Origin: [Eubacterium] eligens ATCC 27750
GTDB lineage: Bacteria > Bacillota > Clostridia > Lachnospirales > Lachnospiraceae
Reading direction: 5' to 3'
Assembly (NCBI RefSeq): GCF_000146185.1
Contig: NC_012778.1
Location: 1,929,001-1,993,000, forward strand
Length of the DNA: 64,000 nucleotides
How positions within the stretch are numbered: position 1 is the stretch's first letter; each line of letters begins with the position of its first letter. This document shows positions 34,535 through 42,413 of the stretch, piece by piece. The notes under the pieces are model-generated. The model saw nothing but the letters and a program-made list of their open reading frames with translations. It was not told the origin of the DNA and ran no database searches. The position numbers and the translations under genes were made by a program.

Positions 34535-35016
34535 TACCTCTCTGTAAACGCATAATTCCAAGTCTTTGCGCCGTCTGGCTTATTCTGAACAATTGACATA
34601 TTCCACTTGTCATTGCCATTAATTGAGTAATATGGCGACTTCACACTGTCCGACATATAGATTATGACGCTGTCTCCTTTCGCATCTGGTGTATCCATTG
34701 TACCATAGAATACGTAAGATGCATATGAATACGCCTCATCTCCCGCCTTTACATAACTGATATATTCAGAATTTGTCTCAGGTTCATACTCCTCTACACT
34801 CATTTCGCACTTATCAATCACAAGACTACGGTAATATACCTTAAGATACTCTTCAGCCTCCTTCTGTGTCTGCTCCGAAACCTCTGCCCTGTTATTATCC
34901 TTAACCTTGAAAATCACTGGTTTAATAAGCACTATAATAACAATGACTGCAAGCAGAAATACTGCAAATGCAATAGCAAGAGTTACCCTTTTCTTAACAA
35001 CATTTTTATCATCCAT
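34534..35016 (-). CDS. Unknown membrane-anchored protein, 160 aa
   Basis: A short basic N-terminus, one transmembrane segment (about 11-34) and an extracytoplasmic domain of about 120 residues, giving an N-in/C-out anchored protein. The external domain is acidic at first and then Tyr/Ser-rich (DEAYSYASYVFYGTMD, then SDSVKSPYYSINGNDKW). No family was recognised. It is coupled to the DUF1294 gene by TAATG. Confidence 0.75.
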   Translation of the reverse strand: MDDKNVVKKRVTLAIAFAVFLLAVIVIIVLIKPVIFKVKDNNRAEVSEQTQKEAEEYLKVYYRSLVIDKCEMSVEEYEPETNSEYISYVKAGDEAYSYASYVFYGTMDTPDAKGDSVIIYMSDSVKSPYYSINGNDKWNMSIVQNKPDGAKTWNYAFTER

Positions 35017-35192
35017 AAATCTTGCCCTCCTTTTTCAATGTCTCTTATTAAAAATGTGCTTCTTTATTTACCACAATTATATAACACGAAACTTACATCC
35101 AGCTTACATTCGCATATAATATACATTTGTACTTGCCAATCTCATGATAATCTGCTAAACTACACAGGCTGTGTTATGACACAGTAACAAAT

Positions 35193-35230
35193 CGTGTGTT
35201 CGAGACCTTCCACACGCAAAACAAAACTAA
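35193..35230 (+). promoter_or_regulatory. PreQ1-I riboswitch upstream of queT
   Basis: Stem CGTGTG/CACACG encloses TTCGAGACCTTC, followed by an A-rich tail GCAAAACAAAACTAA that abuts the ribosome site AGGAG. This matches the class I preQ1 layout (stem, UUCNAG loop, A-rich strand ending AACUAA). Binding of preQ1 would fold the tail into a pseudoknot and hide the ribosome site. A separate hairpin CTGTGT/ACACAG lies just upstream. Confidence 0.8.
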
Positions 35231-35245
35231 AGGAGATAATTGAAT

Positions 35246-35740
35246 ATGAAGAAAAAAGGAATGAGTGTGAAATTCATCACACAGGCCGCTGTTATCGCAG
35301 CAATCTATGTCGTACTTGTAGTAATCTTTAACTACATCAGTTTCGGACCAGTGCAGTTCAGAATTGCGGAGGCACTCACAATACTGCCTTACTTTACACC
35401 TGCAGCAATCCCTGGATTATTTGTTGGCTGTATAATTGCTAACATCCTTGGTGGCGCAATTGTATGGGATGTAGTATTTGGAAGCATTGCAACACTTATC
35501 GGTGCAATCGGAACATACCTCTTAAGAAAAAATAAGTGGCTTGCCCCAGTTCCACCAATTGTTGCTAACACAATCATTGTGCCATTCGTGCTTAAGTTCG
35601 CTTATGGTTCAGAAGGCATGTTTGCAATGTTCTTCGTTACAGTTGGTGCTGGCGAGATAATTGTTTGCGGAATTATCGGAATGATACTTTTATATGCACT
35701 TACACCAGTAAGACATGTAATATTCGGTGATGAAAAGTAA
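35246..35740 (+). CDS. queT: Queuosine precursor transporter QueT
   Basis: A 164-residue ECF-type substrate-binding (S) component with about five to six helices. FGPVQFRIAEALTILPYFTP and PGLFVGCIIANILGG are QueT signatures. It would import preQ0/preQ1 (or queuosine) with a shared ECF module that is not encoded in this window. The ATG lies 10 bases after AGGAG. The riboswitch in front supports the assignment independently of the protein sequence. Confidence 0.94.
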   Translation: MKKKGMSVKFITQAAVIAAIYVVLVVIFNYISFGPVQFRIAEALTILPYFTPAAIPGLFVGCIIANILGGAIVWDVVFGSIATLIGAIGTYLLRKNKWLAPVPPIVANTIIVPFVLKFAYGSEGMFAMFFVTVGAGEIIVCGIIGMILLYALTPVRHVIFGDEK

Positions 35741-35816
35741 TTCTAAAATACCAGCCCGCATACCGATTAATATGGTAACATAATATAAAACACTCAACTA
35801 TAATAATTTATAAGAC

Positions 35817-35870
35817 AAGGCAGAAGAAATACTTGTAGGAAATCCCTGCAGGTAAATCTTCTGCCTTTTC
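35817..35870 (+). terminator. Terminator after queT
   Basis: AAGGCAGAAGA pairs with TCTTCTGCCTTTT, with an inner ACTTG-AGG/CCTGCAGGT helix. It is a long strong hairpin with a T tail. The following 35871-35984 shows nothing further. Confidence 0.82.
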
Positions 35871-35984
35871 ATATTAAAGGCAAGGCTGCACTTCTCATGT
35901 AATCCCCCCTATATGATATTCCCACGGATATCTTATTAAGATTATTATGTCACTTTTTGTAACATATATCAAATCTTTCATTAA

Positions 35985-38132
35985 TCAAAAAAGTTTTACA
36001 ACTTTTGAATTAAGAATCACTCCGGCAAGCACCACTCCAACTATTATGCATATTTGTAAAACCGATATTCCACCATAAAAATCAATATATGTTACAATTC
36101 CCGGAAATGTATAATAATGCAGTACATTAACACCTATTTTATAAATATAATACAGAACATTTATGGACAGACACGCCAACACGCCCACTCTGTAATTAAT
36201 TTTTGCCGACAAATATGTAGCAATTGATGCAAATATATTTATTCCTAATATAGCCGTAACTATATTAACAATTATGTAACCTCTTACAGATATGTTAAAA
36301 GGATAATCTGCAAATGCCTGAATGCTTTGAATTAATATATCATACCTTTGAATATCTAACACCTTGGTAACACTATGATAATAGTAACAATATACACCTG
36401 CACACATTACTGTATTAACCACTGCATTAATAAGCAGCTTCCTTATTATCCACCTCTTTCTGTTCCTTCCTGTCCTTACCAATGCAAGAACATTCTCGTC
36501 CTTTTCAAATGAAATCACTCCTACATTAAGCAGGCATGCTGTTATAAGACATATGCACATCAATAGTTCCTTATTATCACGCTGTCTTTCATCAAATAAT
36601 TTATTATATTCATATTGATTTATAAGAGAAACATTTACGCCGTCATCATGCTTTTCATTTACATAATGAACCAGATTAATTTCATGATTAAGTATTACCA
36701 TCTGTGCATTATTGTCTTTCTCTGCCTGCATTAATTGATATTCCTGTATGAGTTCTTCCTCCAGACTATATAATTCGCTTTCTGATAAGGCACTATTATT
36801 CTGACAAAATGTATACACCGTACTTTCAACCATATTATACTTGAGCTTATATGCAAATGTATAACTGCTGACTATAACAATCATAAGGCAATACACTATC
36901 AGCATCCGCCGTTTTATCAGAATTTTCCACAATTCCTTCATAAAAACAGGAAAATTTGAAAATATCCTGTTAAACTGTAGGCTGATTTTCCCAAGAAGCC
37001 TTTCGATAACCCCTGCCTTTCGCTGTGTCTTTTTGAGACTACATGCGAAAGCCATCATCGTTGATAATAATATTATTATCAAACCTACCAATACTGTGCT
37101 CTCCTGTACATCACTTATAAAATATGTGTAACCCCAGTTCTCATATTTAAACCATATTGTATTATCTACAAGATTACTGATATTAATATATTTAATACCT
37201 CTGAATATGCTTTTTGCTGAAATCAATTTAGCAAGCAGAAGTTCTATTCCAACTATTATTACAGAAAATGATAAACCTATATTCTTATTATCAAATAAAT
37301 TAATTAAAGCATATAAAAATACTGACATTGCAAATGTAACTGCCACTGTCTTAAAAGCAACAGTCAAAACCAGTCCCACTCTGCTCATCCCCATAGAAAC
37401 AAGATAAATTTCTGAATCCGACCCTGACATTCCATGAATTGAACTCCAGTCATTATATACAAATAATGAAGTCATTGTAATCGCTGTATACGATAATAGT
37501 ACTACAGCAATAGACAATATAAGCAGCACGATTATACGCTTCAGCTCTAATATCATCCTGCCATTAGGAGCACTTTTTACAATATACTGCATTTTTTTCG
37601 AATCTGACTGCATTCCATAGATAAATATAAGCATTATTACAATGATAAAATATCCCATATATTTATATTCTGCCATACTTCTCAGCCATACATCACTACT
37701 ATAATCGACATCATAATCATATGCCTTCTGCAAATCATTCTGTGTCTTTATTAATTCCAGTCTGCTTTCCCCTGATTGTGCATACATGGCATTATTTTTA
37801 TATCTGTCTATATTCACCAGCTTATTCTCTATATTAATCTTATAATTTCTGACAAATTCCACTTTTTCAGAAAAGAGCGTTTTAGCTTCTATATACTGTT
37901 CATTATCTGTAATATCAGGATTATCTGATTCATATTGTCTTATATATCCATGATAATCACTTATATTTCCCTCATTTAATTCCCTGTTATATTCTTTCAG
38001 CATATTATCATATATTTTGTATGAATACTGTCCGTTATTAATAATGCAGAATAAAACTATATTAAGCACAATTATGAGAACTGCTGTCAGAATTCTTTTT
38101 AAAGATATTACCTTAACTAATTCCATTCGCAT
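35985..38132 (-). CDS. ABC-2-type membrane protein, 715 aa
   Basis: A large membrane protein with two similar halves. Each starts with a basic stretch, one helix and a coiled, Glu/Asn/Tyr-rich external loop (about 33-150 and 440-510), followed by about five helices. This is the double layout of ABC-2 permeases that export peptides or lipids. No ATPase gene lies next to it in this window. It follows the lipoprotein gene by 66 bp and is probably a target of the adjacent AgrCA-type system. Confidence 0.75.
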   Translation of the reverse strand: MRMELVKVISLKRILTAVLIIVLNIVLFCIINNGQYSYKIYDNMLKEYNRELNEGNISDYHGYIRQYESDNPDITDNEQYIEAKTLFSEKVEFVRNYKINIENKLVNIDRYKNNAMYAQSGESRLELIKTQNDLQKAYDYDVDYSSDVWLRSMAEYKYMGYFIIVIMLIFIYGMQSDSKKMQYIVKSAPNGRMILELKRIIVLLILSIAVVLLSYTAITMTSLFVYNDWSSIHGMSGSDSEIYLVSMGMSRVGLVLTVAFKTVAVTFAMSVFLYALINLFDNKNIGLSFSVIIVGIELLLAKLISAKSIFRGIKYINISNLVDNTIWFKYENWGYTYFISDVQESTVLVGLIIILLSTMMAFACSLKKTQRKAGVIERLLGKISLQFNRIFSNFPVFMKELWKILIKRRMLIVYCLMIVIVSSYTFAYKLKYNMVESTVYTFCQNNSALSESELYSLEEELIQEYQLMQAEKDNNAQMVILNHEINLVHYVNEKHDDGVNVSLINQYEYNKLFDERQRDNKELLMCICLITACLLNVGVISFEKDENVLALVRTGRNRKRWIIRKLLINAVVNTVMCAGVYCYYYHSVTKVLDIQRYDILIQSIQAFADYPFNISVRGYIIVNIVTAILGINIFASIATYLSAKINYRVGVLACLSINVLYYIYKIGVNVLHYYTFPGIVTYIDFYGGISVLQICIIVGVVLAGVILNSKVVKLF

Positions 38133-38159
38133 CCCCCTTGTTCCCTCTCAATTTACATA

Positions 38160-38198
38160 ATGCCAGCCTTACCGTTTTCACGAAAGACTGGCATTTTA
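38160..38198 (-). terminator. Weak hairpin between the lipoprotein and ABC-2 genes
   Basis: ATGCCAG pairs with CTGGCAT across a 21-nt loop that contains an imperfect inner helix. There is no long T run in the minus direction, so read-through is likely. Confidence 0.35.
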
Positions 38199-39581
38199 TT
38201 ATTTACTCCATTGATATATTTTTTTCGCAGTACTTCCCTGCATATCTTTATCAGATAAATCTATAGCGTAGACAGAATATGTATTCACATATGGTTCAAC
38301 TTTATTATCAAAAAATTCGATATTATTATTTTTCCAGCCTTTTGCATTATTACGCTGCATTCCTACATAGATATTATTGTTATCAATACCTTTAATTTCT
38401 ATGCCGGAAAATGTTCCATCGCTTGATCCGTCACCAGCAAAACTGCATGTCCACACTACCTGTTTATCCGCATTTACAGCCTTTATATTCCCTTCATTAT
38501 GTAAAGCCTCATAGAAGTATATATCCCCATTAATATATCTTAGTGATGATATTTCTAATGCTTCCGGATTGTTATATATTTCCTCTGTTTTTCCATCAAC
38601 TGATACTTTAATAATCCGCTTATTGTCTGTAACAAAATATAACGAATCATTATCATCCGCTGTTATAGAAGTCACTTTACTTATTATACCTGTCTGGCTG
38701 CCAAGTATATCTGTTGCATTATCAGTATTAATGTTAAGCTTTTCCTCAAATTTTCCATTATAGATGTCATATCTGTAGATTCTGTACTGCACCGGAGTAT
38801 TCTTTGAACCATATCTTGTATCTCCACCGGCTATATAATATACACACTTATCTCCGACGCATACCTTACAGCATGCCATATTAAACAATTCGTAATCTAT
38901 TGGAAATATAAAGCTGCCTAATTCTTCCACTTTAGAATTACCATTAATTGCAATTCTGTTACAGCTCACCTTAGTATTGTAATCATCCTCAACAAGATTC
39001 TGTGCATTCGTTGGCTGTACAGAATAATAATACAGGTAATTCTCATGCATGGCAGCCACCGTTGAAGTATTCGCAGATGCTATTCCCACAATCTTTCCGT
39101 CTGACGCAAGACATGCTACCTTACTTTCATTATTAAACTTTTCATCATATTCCATAAGATAATCGCCAGACTCGTCCCTTTTTATCATATAAATATGATT
39201 ATCCTTATACCATACCATATTACCAAGACAATTTACTGATACACCATTTAAGTCATATGGATCATAATCCATCTTATCTGCTGCAAATGCTTTGCACTTA
39301 CTATCCTTATGTGAGCATGTCATATCCGGACACATCGGAACTGCTTCATTATCAGTCATATCATAAAAATACAGAATTCCATTTGTCAAAAAAATGAATC
39401 CGTTATCAGTAAATGCCGCACTGTTGCTCACAGATTTTTCATATAAATCATGATTATATGTGTAATTAATTGTCTGCTCCTGCGTAACATGATTGTCTGC
39501 ATCCTTAGCCGTTGTACATCCACATAATATTGTTGATATACTTAGTGCTATCATTGTAAGATTTTTAAGCCTTTTATTCAT
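38199..39581 (-). CDS. Secreted lipoprotein, beta-propeller-like
   Basis: A 460-residue protein with a lipoprotein signal peptide ending STILCGC. The mature part consists of repeated beta segments with GNMVWYKDNHIYMIKRDESG, ENYLYYYSV, DDNDSLYFVTDN and NGDIYFYEA motifs, about 45-55 residues apart, suggesting a DUF5050-like beta-propeller. A DMTCSHKDSKCKAF segment has a Cys pair. I chose the ATG opening MNKRLKN, behind AGAGGAGG; an ATG two codons earlier lies too close to it. Its role is unknown; it is encoded beside a permease. Confidence 0.8.
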   Translation of the reverse strand: MNKRLKNLTMIALSISTILCGCTTAKDADNHVTQEQTINYTYNHDLYEKSVSNSAAFTDNGFIFLTNGILYFYDMTDNEAVPMCPDMTCSHKDSKCKAFAADKMDYDPYDLNGVSVNCLGNMVWYKDNHIYMIKRDESGDYLMEYDEKFNNESKVACLASDGKIVGIASANTSTVAAMHENYLYYYSVQPTNAQNLVEDDYNTKVSCNRIAINGNSKVEELGSFIFPIDYELFNMACCKVCVGDKCVYYIAGGDTRYGSKNTPVQYRIYRYDIYNGKFEEKLNINTDNATDILGSQTGIISKVTSITADDNDSLYFVTDNKRIIKVSVDGKTEEIYNNPEALEISSLRYINGDIYFYEALHNEGNIKAVNADKQVVWTCSFAGDGSSDGTFSGIEIKGIDNNNIYVGMQRNNAKGWKNNNIEFFDNKVEPYVNTYSVYAIDLSDKDMQGSTAKKIYQWSK

Positions 39582-39601
39582 GCCCATACCTCCTCTTTCA
39601 A

Positions 39602-39688
39602 TCAATGTTCTTTTTCTTCTTCAGTAATCACATCCTTAGACACAAAAAAATCAGCTATAACCAATGCAACTGAATGAATCATATACAT
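39602..39688 (-). pseudogene. AgrB N-terminal fragment or leader ORF inside a hairpin
   Basis: A 28-codon ORF behind AAAGGAAT. Its product runs MIHSVALVIADFFVSKD and then VITEEEKEH, resembling the N-terminus of AgrB proteases (helix, then a V/I-I-x-E-E-D/E segment), but it stops at once. It lies between the AgrC-type kinase and the lipoprotein gene. The ORF starts within the loop of a strong inverted repeat and runs through its 3' arm and T run. It may be the relic of a deleted agrB or a leader peptide; no agrD was seen. Confidence 0.55.
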
Positions 39689-39724
39689 AATTCCTTTCAC
39701 TTTATACATTGATTATAGCTGATT
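39644..39724 (-). terminator. Inverted repeat with T run after the kinase gene
   Basis: On the minus strand AATCAGCTATAATCAATG (39724-39707) pairs with CATTGGTTATAGCTGATT (39666-39649), 18-bp arms with one mismatch, and is followed by seven T. The 40-nt loop holds the ribosome site and start of the 28-codon ORF. It should act as a terminator or attenuator between the kinase and the lipoprotein gene. Confidence 0.75.
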
Positions 39725-39798
39725 TAATTTTTTAAAAAAGTAGTTTGGCATATTCGGTAATATATGGCATATTCTGCACAATTTTATTTATCAAAAAA

Positions 39799-41103
39799 CT
39801 ATTGACAAACCTTTTCTAATGTGCATCTGCACATCAGATAATTATCTCCCTGCTGTTCATAGTTGATAGTTCCATTATATTTATCAATAATATCTCTGAT
39901 ATTCATAATTCCGAAACCATGCATGTTCTTATCCTTCTTGGTTGTATTCATGTGTGGATTGTTATTTAACACATTACCACTTGTGGTATTACCTATGTCT
40001 ATATACATGCTGGCATTATCCTCTGCTATCTGGAGCTTAATTGATGGCTTCTCACATTGTCCTGCTGCTTCAATAGCATTATCACACAGATTCTCAAGAA
40101 GTATATATAAGTCCATATCATCAACACCTGCAATATTCCACAGTACATAACATGCCATGTCAATTCCAGCCTCACGGCACTGGTTAATCTTTCTGTTCAG
40201 CAGATAATTAAGCACAATATTATTACTTACAATCTCTGTAACATTAATGTTATTATAACCTGTACGATATTTATCAAGCACCTCAAGTGCCTTTGAATAC
40301 TTCTCATCCTGAATAAGCTCACTGATAAGGATCAGGACATTATTAATGTCATGTCTTTGCTTACTGTTCTGCTTCTGCATATCAAGTATCGATTCAATAT
40401 CTTTCTCCTTCTGCTGATATGCGCTAAGCATAACCTGCTGACGGGTTTTCTGTTCATATACCTTCTGTTCCATAATAAGCAGTAATACACTTATAACATT
40501 AATTATTATAATGCCCGCCATGGCAATAAATGTATATATTACATTCATCTCATAGCTCTTATCTGAACGATATACCATAAAACAGCATACTATGACCGAT
40601 ATAGCTGGTATCAAGGACATTATAAGCATGTATTGATTATCTTTTTCCTTTAAAAACACCTTTAATTTTATAATGAATCCCAAAAACAGCATAAGTAATA
40701 TCTGTACAAATATAACACTTACATATCTTGAACCCGTTCCATATCTATGTGCATTAAGAAAATCTTTCTTAACAACAAGTGATACCAATCCACCACCTAG
40801 TAACGAACTTCCAGCCAGACAGCATATCATCATGACGTTGTAGAATATCTTCTCAATAACACTTCCGCCCAATACTACAAAACTGAATATCAGTGAATAT
40901 ACCATATATACATATATTGCCACACTCTCAAAGTATACAATATGGTTAGATACAGTAAGATATATGAATGTAATCAATATCCCGGCAGCACTGACACATT
41001 TCTTATTATACTTATCCTTACAACCAAGACTAATAATAAGGAACACGGTCACAACTACACTCTGAAACAGATTTATGAAACTTTCGAATATTATATCTGT
41101 CAT
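39799..41103 (-). CDS. AgrC-type sensor histidine kinase (GHKL)
   Basis: A 434-residue kinase with six to seven membrane helices (about 1-215) and a cytoplasmic HisKA-like/GHKL part. The phospho-acceptor box is KQRHDINNVLILIS; the N box is LLENLCDNAIEAAGQCEK; the G box is HGFGIMNIRDIIDKYNG. This is the quorum-sensing HPK10 architecture that detects peptides. Its start overlaps the regulator gene's stop by four bases (ATGA). Confidence 0.92.
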   Translation of the reverse strand: MTDIIFESFINLFQSVVVTVFLIISLGCKDKYNKKCVSAAGILITFIYLTVSNHIVYFESVAIYVYMVYSLIFSFVVLGGSVIEKIFYNVMMICCLAGSSLLGGGLVSLVVKKDFLNAHRYGTGSRYVSVIFVQILLMLFLGFIIKLKVFLKEKDNQYMLIMSLIPAISVIVCCFMVYRSDKSYEMNVIYTFIAMAGIIIINVISVLLLIMEQKVYEQKTRQQVMLSAYQQKEKDIESILDMQKQNSKQRHDINNVLILISELIQDEKYSKALEVLDKYRTGYNNINVTEIVSNNIVLNYLLNRKINQCREAGIDMACYVLWNIAGVDDMDLYILLENLCDNAIEAAGQCEKPSIKLQIAEDNASMYIDIGNTTSGNVLNNNPHMNTTKKDKNMHGFGIMNIRDIIDKYNGTINYEQQGDNYLMCRCTLEKVCQ

Positions 41104-41786
41104 ATGAACATTCTCCTTATCTCATCGACTCTGCTTCTGCTTATGTGATAGACTGTGCCATCCTTCATAATAAGATTATCCTTTTTTCTTTCTTTAACAT
41201 AATCCTTATTGACCATCTCGCCCTGTGATATCTTAATGAAACCGAACTGCTTTAGCTGCTCTTCATATGTACTTAGGTTGGCTCTTATTTTTCTCTCGCC
41301 ATTAACACCTTTGAATATAAGGTCATGTTTTATAACATTCACAGACACAATATCTGAAAGTCTTATTATATCGCCTTTCTCAATTACAAGTATTTTCTTT
41401 TTTCCTCTGAGAAAATCCATAATATTATACATTGTCTGTACAATATCGTTTTCAATATTATTCTTTCTTATAAAATCAATAGGAGTAAGACCGAATACCT
41501 GATACACATAATTGCTATGTGATGTGCAGAATACTATTCCTGCATTTTTATTTAATCTGCGTATCTCCTTTGCAATATCTAATCCGCTTGACTTTCCACA
41601 CTCAATATCAAGTATGAATATATCTGTGTCTTCTATCGCTTCATCAAGCATTTCTTGCGGAGACTGATATATCACAACTTCTGCTATATCAGTCTCTGGC
41701 ATGTGCTTTGCATATTCAGTCTTTATATATTTACCTATTAATCTGCCATGCTCCGGCTCATCATCGCATATAGTAAATCTCGTCAA
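41100..41786 (-). CDS. LytTR response regulator, AgrA type
   Basis: A 228-residue regulator. The receiver domain has CDDEPEH at the N-terminus and phospho-acceptor Asp in IFILDIECGKSSG. The C-terminal LytTR DNA-binding domain (about 130-228) contains LKQFGFIKISQGEMVNKDYV. It is coupled to the kinase and starts only 24 bp after iorB, with no terminator between, so the system may be read from the ior operon. Confidence 0.93.
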   Translation of the reverse strand: MTRFTICDDEPEHGRLIGKYIKTEYAKHMPETDIAEVVIYQSPQEMLDEAIEDTDIFILDIECGKSSGLDIAKEIRRLNKNAGIVFCTSHSNYVYQVFGLTPIDFIRKNNIENDIVQTMYNIMDFLRGKKKILVIEKGDIIRLSDIVSVNVIKHDLIFKGVNGERKIRANLSTYEEQLKQFGFIKISQGEMVNKDYVKERKKDNLIMKDGTVYHISRSRVDEIRRMFI

Positions 41787-41810
41787 ATGCCTTCCCCCTG
41801 TGTGTATTAT

Positions 41811-42383
41811 CTAAGCATTTCTTCCCAGTTCAAATGCCTTCCTGTTAAGCTCAAGGAATTTAGCAGGAACATTTTTCTCTATGGCATCCTGCCACTGTTC
41901 GTCTGTTATGTCAGGGAAGTATGTTGAGAATCTTCCCATAAGTGCTATATTAACAGCCTTAGAAGAACCTGCCTCCTCAGCGAGTGCAAGGAAATCCTTC
42001 GCATCAACCTTGGCGCCTGCTGCTGTAAGCTTCTCAATAAGTCCTTCCGGATACTCTGCTGCCCCTGTAATTACAGGCATTGGCTCCATCTTCTGCGTAT
42101 TGGTGATGATAACTCCGTCTTTCTTTAAGAATTCAACCCATCTTGCAGCCTCTAACTGCTCAAATGAAATGATAACATCAGCCTCACCTTTATCGATTAC
42201 CGGTGAATATACCTTCTCGCCGTATCTTACATAAGTTACAACCGAACCGCCTCTCTGGCTCATTCCGTGTACCTCGGAAACCTTAACATCATATCCCTGC
42301 TTTAATAATACATATCCTAACATCTTGCTGGCAAGAAGTGTTCCCTGTCCGCCAACACCAACTATCATAATATTCTTTGTCAT
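41811..42383 (-). CDS. iorB: Indolepyruvate ferredoxin oxidoreductase beta subunit
   Basis: A 190-residue gamma-type domain of 2-oxoacid ferredoxin oxidoreductases: GVGGQGTLLASKMLGYVL at the N-terminus and EVHGMSQRGGSVVTYVRYG. With IorA it oxidatively decarboxylates aryl pyruvates to aryl-acetyl-CoA, reducing ferredoxin (or runs in reverse). It lies 30 bp after iorA. Confidence 0.95.
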   Translation of the reverse strand: MTKNIMIVGVGGQGTLLASKMLGYVLLKQGYDVKVSEVHGMSQRGGSVVTYVRYGEKVYSPVIDKGEADVIISFEQLEAARWVEFLKKDGVIITNTQKMEPMPVITGAAEYPEGLIEKLTAAGAKVDAKDFLALAEEAGSSKAVNIALMGRFSTYFPDITDEQWQDAIEKNVPAKFLELNRKAFELGRNA

Positions 42384-42413
42384 ATTGAATCTCCCTTCAG
42401 TTACCTGTCTAAA

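Noticed and set aside
35185..35215. Possible tRNA T-arm (GTTCGAG-like)
   Set aside because: No cloverleaf can be drawn; the sequence fits a preQ1-I riboswitch before queT.
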